Positions 63,101 to 64,000 of a stretch of DNA of 64,000 bases are shown piece after piece. The notes below the pieces were generated by a model. That model was not told the DNA's origin. It saw only the letters and a program-made list of their open reading frames with translations, and did not search any database. Position 1 is the stretch's first letter; every line of letters starts with the position of its first letter. The DNA is from an uncultured Flavobacteriales bacterium (GTDB lineage Bacteria; Bacteroidota; Bacteroidia; Flavobacteriales_D; Crocinitomicaceae): the NCBI GenBank assembly GCA_905480145.1, contig CAJQPA010000005.1, positions 1 to 64,000 on the forward strand, read 5' to 3'. A program made the position numbers and the translations under genes.

Positions 63101-64000
63101 AATATTCATCTTTATCAATTTCTTCTTGAGAATATCCTTTTAAAGTTTTGGGTCTAAAATCAGACTTGAAGGCTATATTATCATAATCTTTCTTACCCGC
63201 TTTTGCATTGACAAAAGTTTGCAACTTTTTATTGACTTGAACCATTTTCAAGTCAGTGTCATAGCTAATGAATCCCATATTTGATAAATTGATCAAAGTT
63301 CCTTTAGCTTGAGAAACTGTTTGTCCTAAAGCAGTTGCTGCTTTTCCTTCAGTAATATAATATTCATCATATTTGTAACAGTAATTCGCAATCGCACTTA
63401 ATGGATGAACTGTCTCCATAGCTTGTAATCTGTCGTATACTTGCTCATTGAAATAATCTGAAGATTCAAACGTAGCTACTTTCTGCTCTTGAGATGTTCC
63501 AAACTCAAAGGTGAAATGAAGATTGTCTGAGTCTTCTTGCCAAATAATTTTAGGTACATATATTTCCAATTGATGATAAGAATCTTGAAAAGGAGCTTTT
63601 GCAATTCCAGAACCTGAGCGCGATAGTTGAATGTTCTTTTTCTCCAAATCATACGTGAAATTTATACCAGCATGAGAGATAGAGTCTCCTGAACTCAAAT
63701 AAAGTGCAAATAAAGCCCTATCAATAGCAATTTTATCTTTTGAAATAAGAATCTTTTTAGAGGTTGCTTTCATAAAAACGGTACCATCTTTCTTGTAGGT
63801 AATCTTTGCAGGTTTGGTGCTCGTCCCAGCACCAATAAAACTAGCACCTTGCATCGCATACCCTCCAATATAATCAACATTCGCAACGATATCTTTAATT
63901 AAAAGGTTTTTATCAAAGGATAAAAACTGGGGGTAAACTTTATCGGCGTCTCTATTGATTTTAAAAGCTCTATCTACCAATCCCCCAGAAATTTGTTCTG
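60168..64000 (-). CDS. Very large beta-rich protein, N-terminus outside window
   Basis: At least 1277 residues; the frame is open through base 64000, so the TTG at 63980 is only an internal codon and the start lies outside. Not recognised. The protein is almost all beta-strand-like, with recurring Gly-containing turns such as LQGAGTINF, LTGRGLMSF and LNGMGVIDLG, each followed by strands ending in polar residues; a repetitive beta structure, perhaps of LptA/OstA-like jellyroll type, is possible. The C-terminus is basic (KEDKRKKKNFKFES). No T9SS sorting domain ends it. It is coupled to plsY by TAATG, which suggests an envelope role. Confidence 0.7.
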   Translation of the reverse strand, partial: EQISGGLVDRAFKINRDADKVYPQFLSFDKNLLIKDIVANVDYIGGYAMQGASFIGAGTSTKPAKITYKKDGTVFMKATSKKILISKDKIAIDRALFALYLSSGDSISHAGINFTYDLEKKNIQLSRSGSGIAKAPFQDSYHQLEIYVPKIIWQEDSDNLHFTFEFGTSQEQKVATFESSDYFNEQVYDRLQAMETVHPLSAIANYCYKYDEYYITEGKAATALGQTVSQAKGTLINLSNMGFISYDTDLKMVQVNKKLQTFVNAKAGKKDYDNIAFKSDFRPKTLKGYSQEEIDKDEYLSSVQKSYNKQNSERRLMKNFGVMSLVTFDLDLEAIDKVLISKAKNTVAFPTNSTVKIKKNRNFNFAGWINAGKLEVNTKAALFDYGDYKFKLLSTEEALFRVRPMRKQDSEKSIAMVSSIFGVSGEILIDDVNNKSGKNLDFGMYPKLVSDNSTKVYYNDKDIYRGAYDSTRFYYTVNPFERDSLNSFEETTFRLKGELTSAGIFPKITEELKIMPDYSFGFVTKAPEGGLDFYGTGAKFENKIVLSNNGLQGAGTINFVQSTSVSKALTFLPDSTVGIAQFENKPVESGVEFPDVIGIDAYITYVPKDNVLKAQSTPKNEMQFYDSEATLKGIAFVRPEGLTGRGLMSFATATLISDNFKYSRYDIDSDTAGFSLKNESDDINENALAFKTDNVNAHVSFRDRNGKFKSNAGESEVYFPVNQYMCRMDMFTWLMDELSIEMQKKADKEIAINSGVDLVGPNFYSMHPKQDSLQFRAPKAKFDLKAKTIFCDKVEYIDIADARIFPDSMKLTVRKKAKLDKLKNAKIVANYITKYHKFEKADVSIKARRDYEASGMYPYFDMDSNVTYISMNNIGLDTAFQTRASGEIAAETSFKLSNEFDYYGKVSVAAANPLISFTGATRINHGCEKFDRNWMAFESEIDPKNIQIPVANKMKDLNGEIISAGIVWRDSPSTDSLKLYPTFLSSLVDKNDQIVMTSNGYLQYNYGANQFEIGSREKLINMNEKGNYLALHTESCSLNGMGVIDLGMNYGDAIVESVGTISYNQTTGETSMDLTSRFDMAMDKGIFQDVAKRINEIEELKPMDFNSTKLEMAVVEWEDQKAADKLKDEFIRLGAVKRLPNCLEKSITISGLKLSSYDRDSQDKGLITNVEAAVLVSMYNVPVMKYVPFKAFFQQYYSKTPSDKFSMYINIPGGRDYFMHYSMEKKNGTLKIKTGDVEMQTKLTEMKEDKRKKKNFKFESTNNNAYLGKFMGLFAE

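Noticed and set aside
1-64000. CRISPR arrays, insertion sequences, transposases, integrons
   Set aside because: No regularly spaced repeat arrays, cas genes, transposase motifs or terminal inverted repeats were seen on either strand.

Overview
The window reads as chromosomal DNA of a low-GC member of the Bacteroidota, most likely order Flavobacteriales (Crocinitomicaceae/Cryomorphaceae-like; this rank is inference). The signs are C-terminal type IX secretion (T9SS) sorting domains on two secreted enzymes, two promoters of the exact Bacteroidota form TTG-N19-TATATTTG, AT-rich start regions without Shine-Dalgarno sequences, and lineage-typical proteins (DUF5606, an extended ribosomal THX protein, a Rho with a long Lys/Asn-rich insert, a serC-serA-DUF1015 block, a TonB receptor with a carboxypeptidase-regulatory-like domain). 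I see no insertion sequence, prophage, integrase or CRISPR array. Genes are densely packed, with many 1-11 nt overlaps.

Layout. 1-6.7 kb (+): 3' end of a T9SS-exported subtilase, DUF5606, an M3 peptidase, tRNA-Met, a UbiA prenyltransferase overlapping maf, and a flippase. 6.7-10.9 kb (-): arginase, argS and a DUF389 membrane protein in one tight operon. 11-14.5 kb (+): a YceI lipoprotein and the histidine-degradation genes hutG-hutF-hutD. 14.5-19 kb (-): a secreted DUF2723-motif protein, ECF sigma factor and membrane anti-sigma candidate, an orphan LuxR-type response regulator, and ilvE. 19-24 kb: recQ (+) converging on an XRE/S24 regulator (-), then a three-gene unit with an orphan ABC ATPase and a BrkB membrane protein. 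24-28 kb (+): MATE exporter, fmt, HU, a TrmH-like methylase and ribosomal THX. 28-36.7 kb (+): serC-serA-DUF1015-yggS-DUF1684, a beta-barrel candidate, uvrA and a GNAT enzyme. 36.7-42.2 kb: YhhN protein and dicarboxylate symporter (-), rho, DUF4199 and a lipoprotein (+). 42.3-46.7 kb: trhO (+), a methyltransferase (-), and a persulfide-oxidation set (-) of Crp/Fnr regulator, metallo-beta-lactamase/rhodanese fusion and small rhodanese. 46.8-52.3 kb: a small lipoprotein (+), then a TonB receptor followed by a T9SS-secreted alpha/beta hydrolase (-), and tRNA-Arg (-). 52.4-64 kb (-): an envelope operon of a very large beta-rich protein (open at the window edge), plsY, a 2280-residue protein and clpS.

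The strongest candidates for undescribed biology are these. (1) The 2280-residue protein joins PorE-like N-terminal modules (TPR, PD40 propeller, regulatory beta domain) to about 1300 residues of coiled coil with a roughly 95-residue tandem repeat and then two SPOR-like domains, within the operon that also holds the large beta-rich protein, plsY and clpS. (2) A perfect GTAAC-N4-GTTAC palindrome is centred at -41.5 from the predicted start of the persulfide operon, directly downstream of a cysteine-containing Crp/Fnr regulator. (3) A soluble secreted protein carries a motif of DUF2723 membrane proteins and leads an ECF sigma/anti-sigma operon. (4) An ABC ATPase without permease is translationally coupled to a BrkB-family membrane protein.
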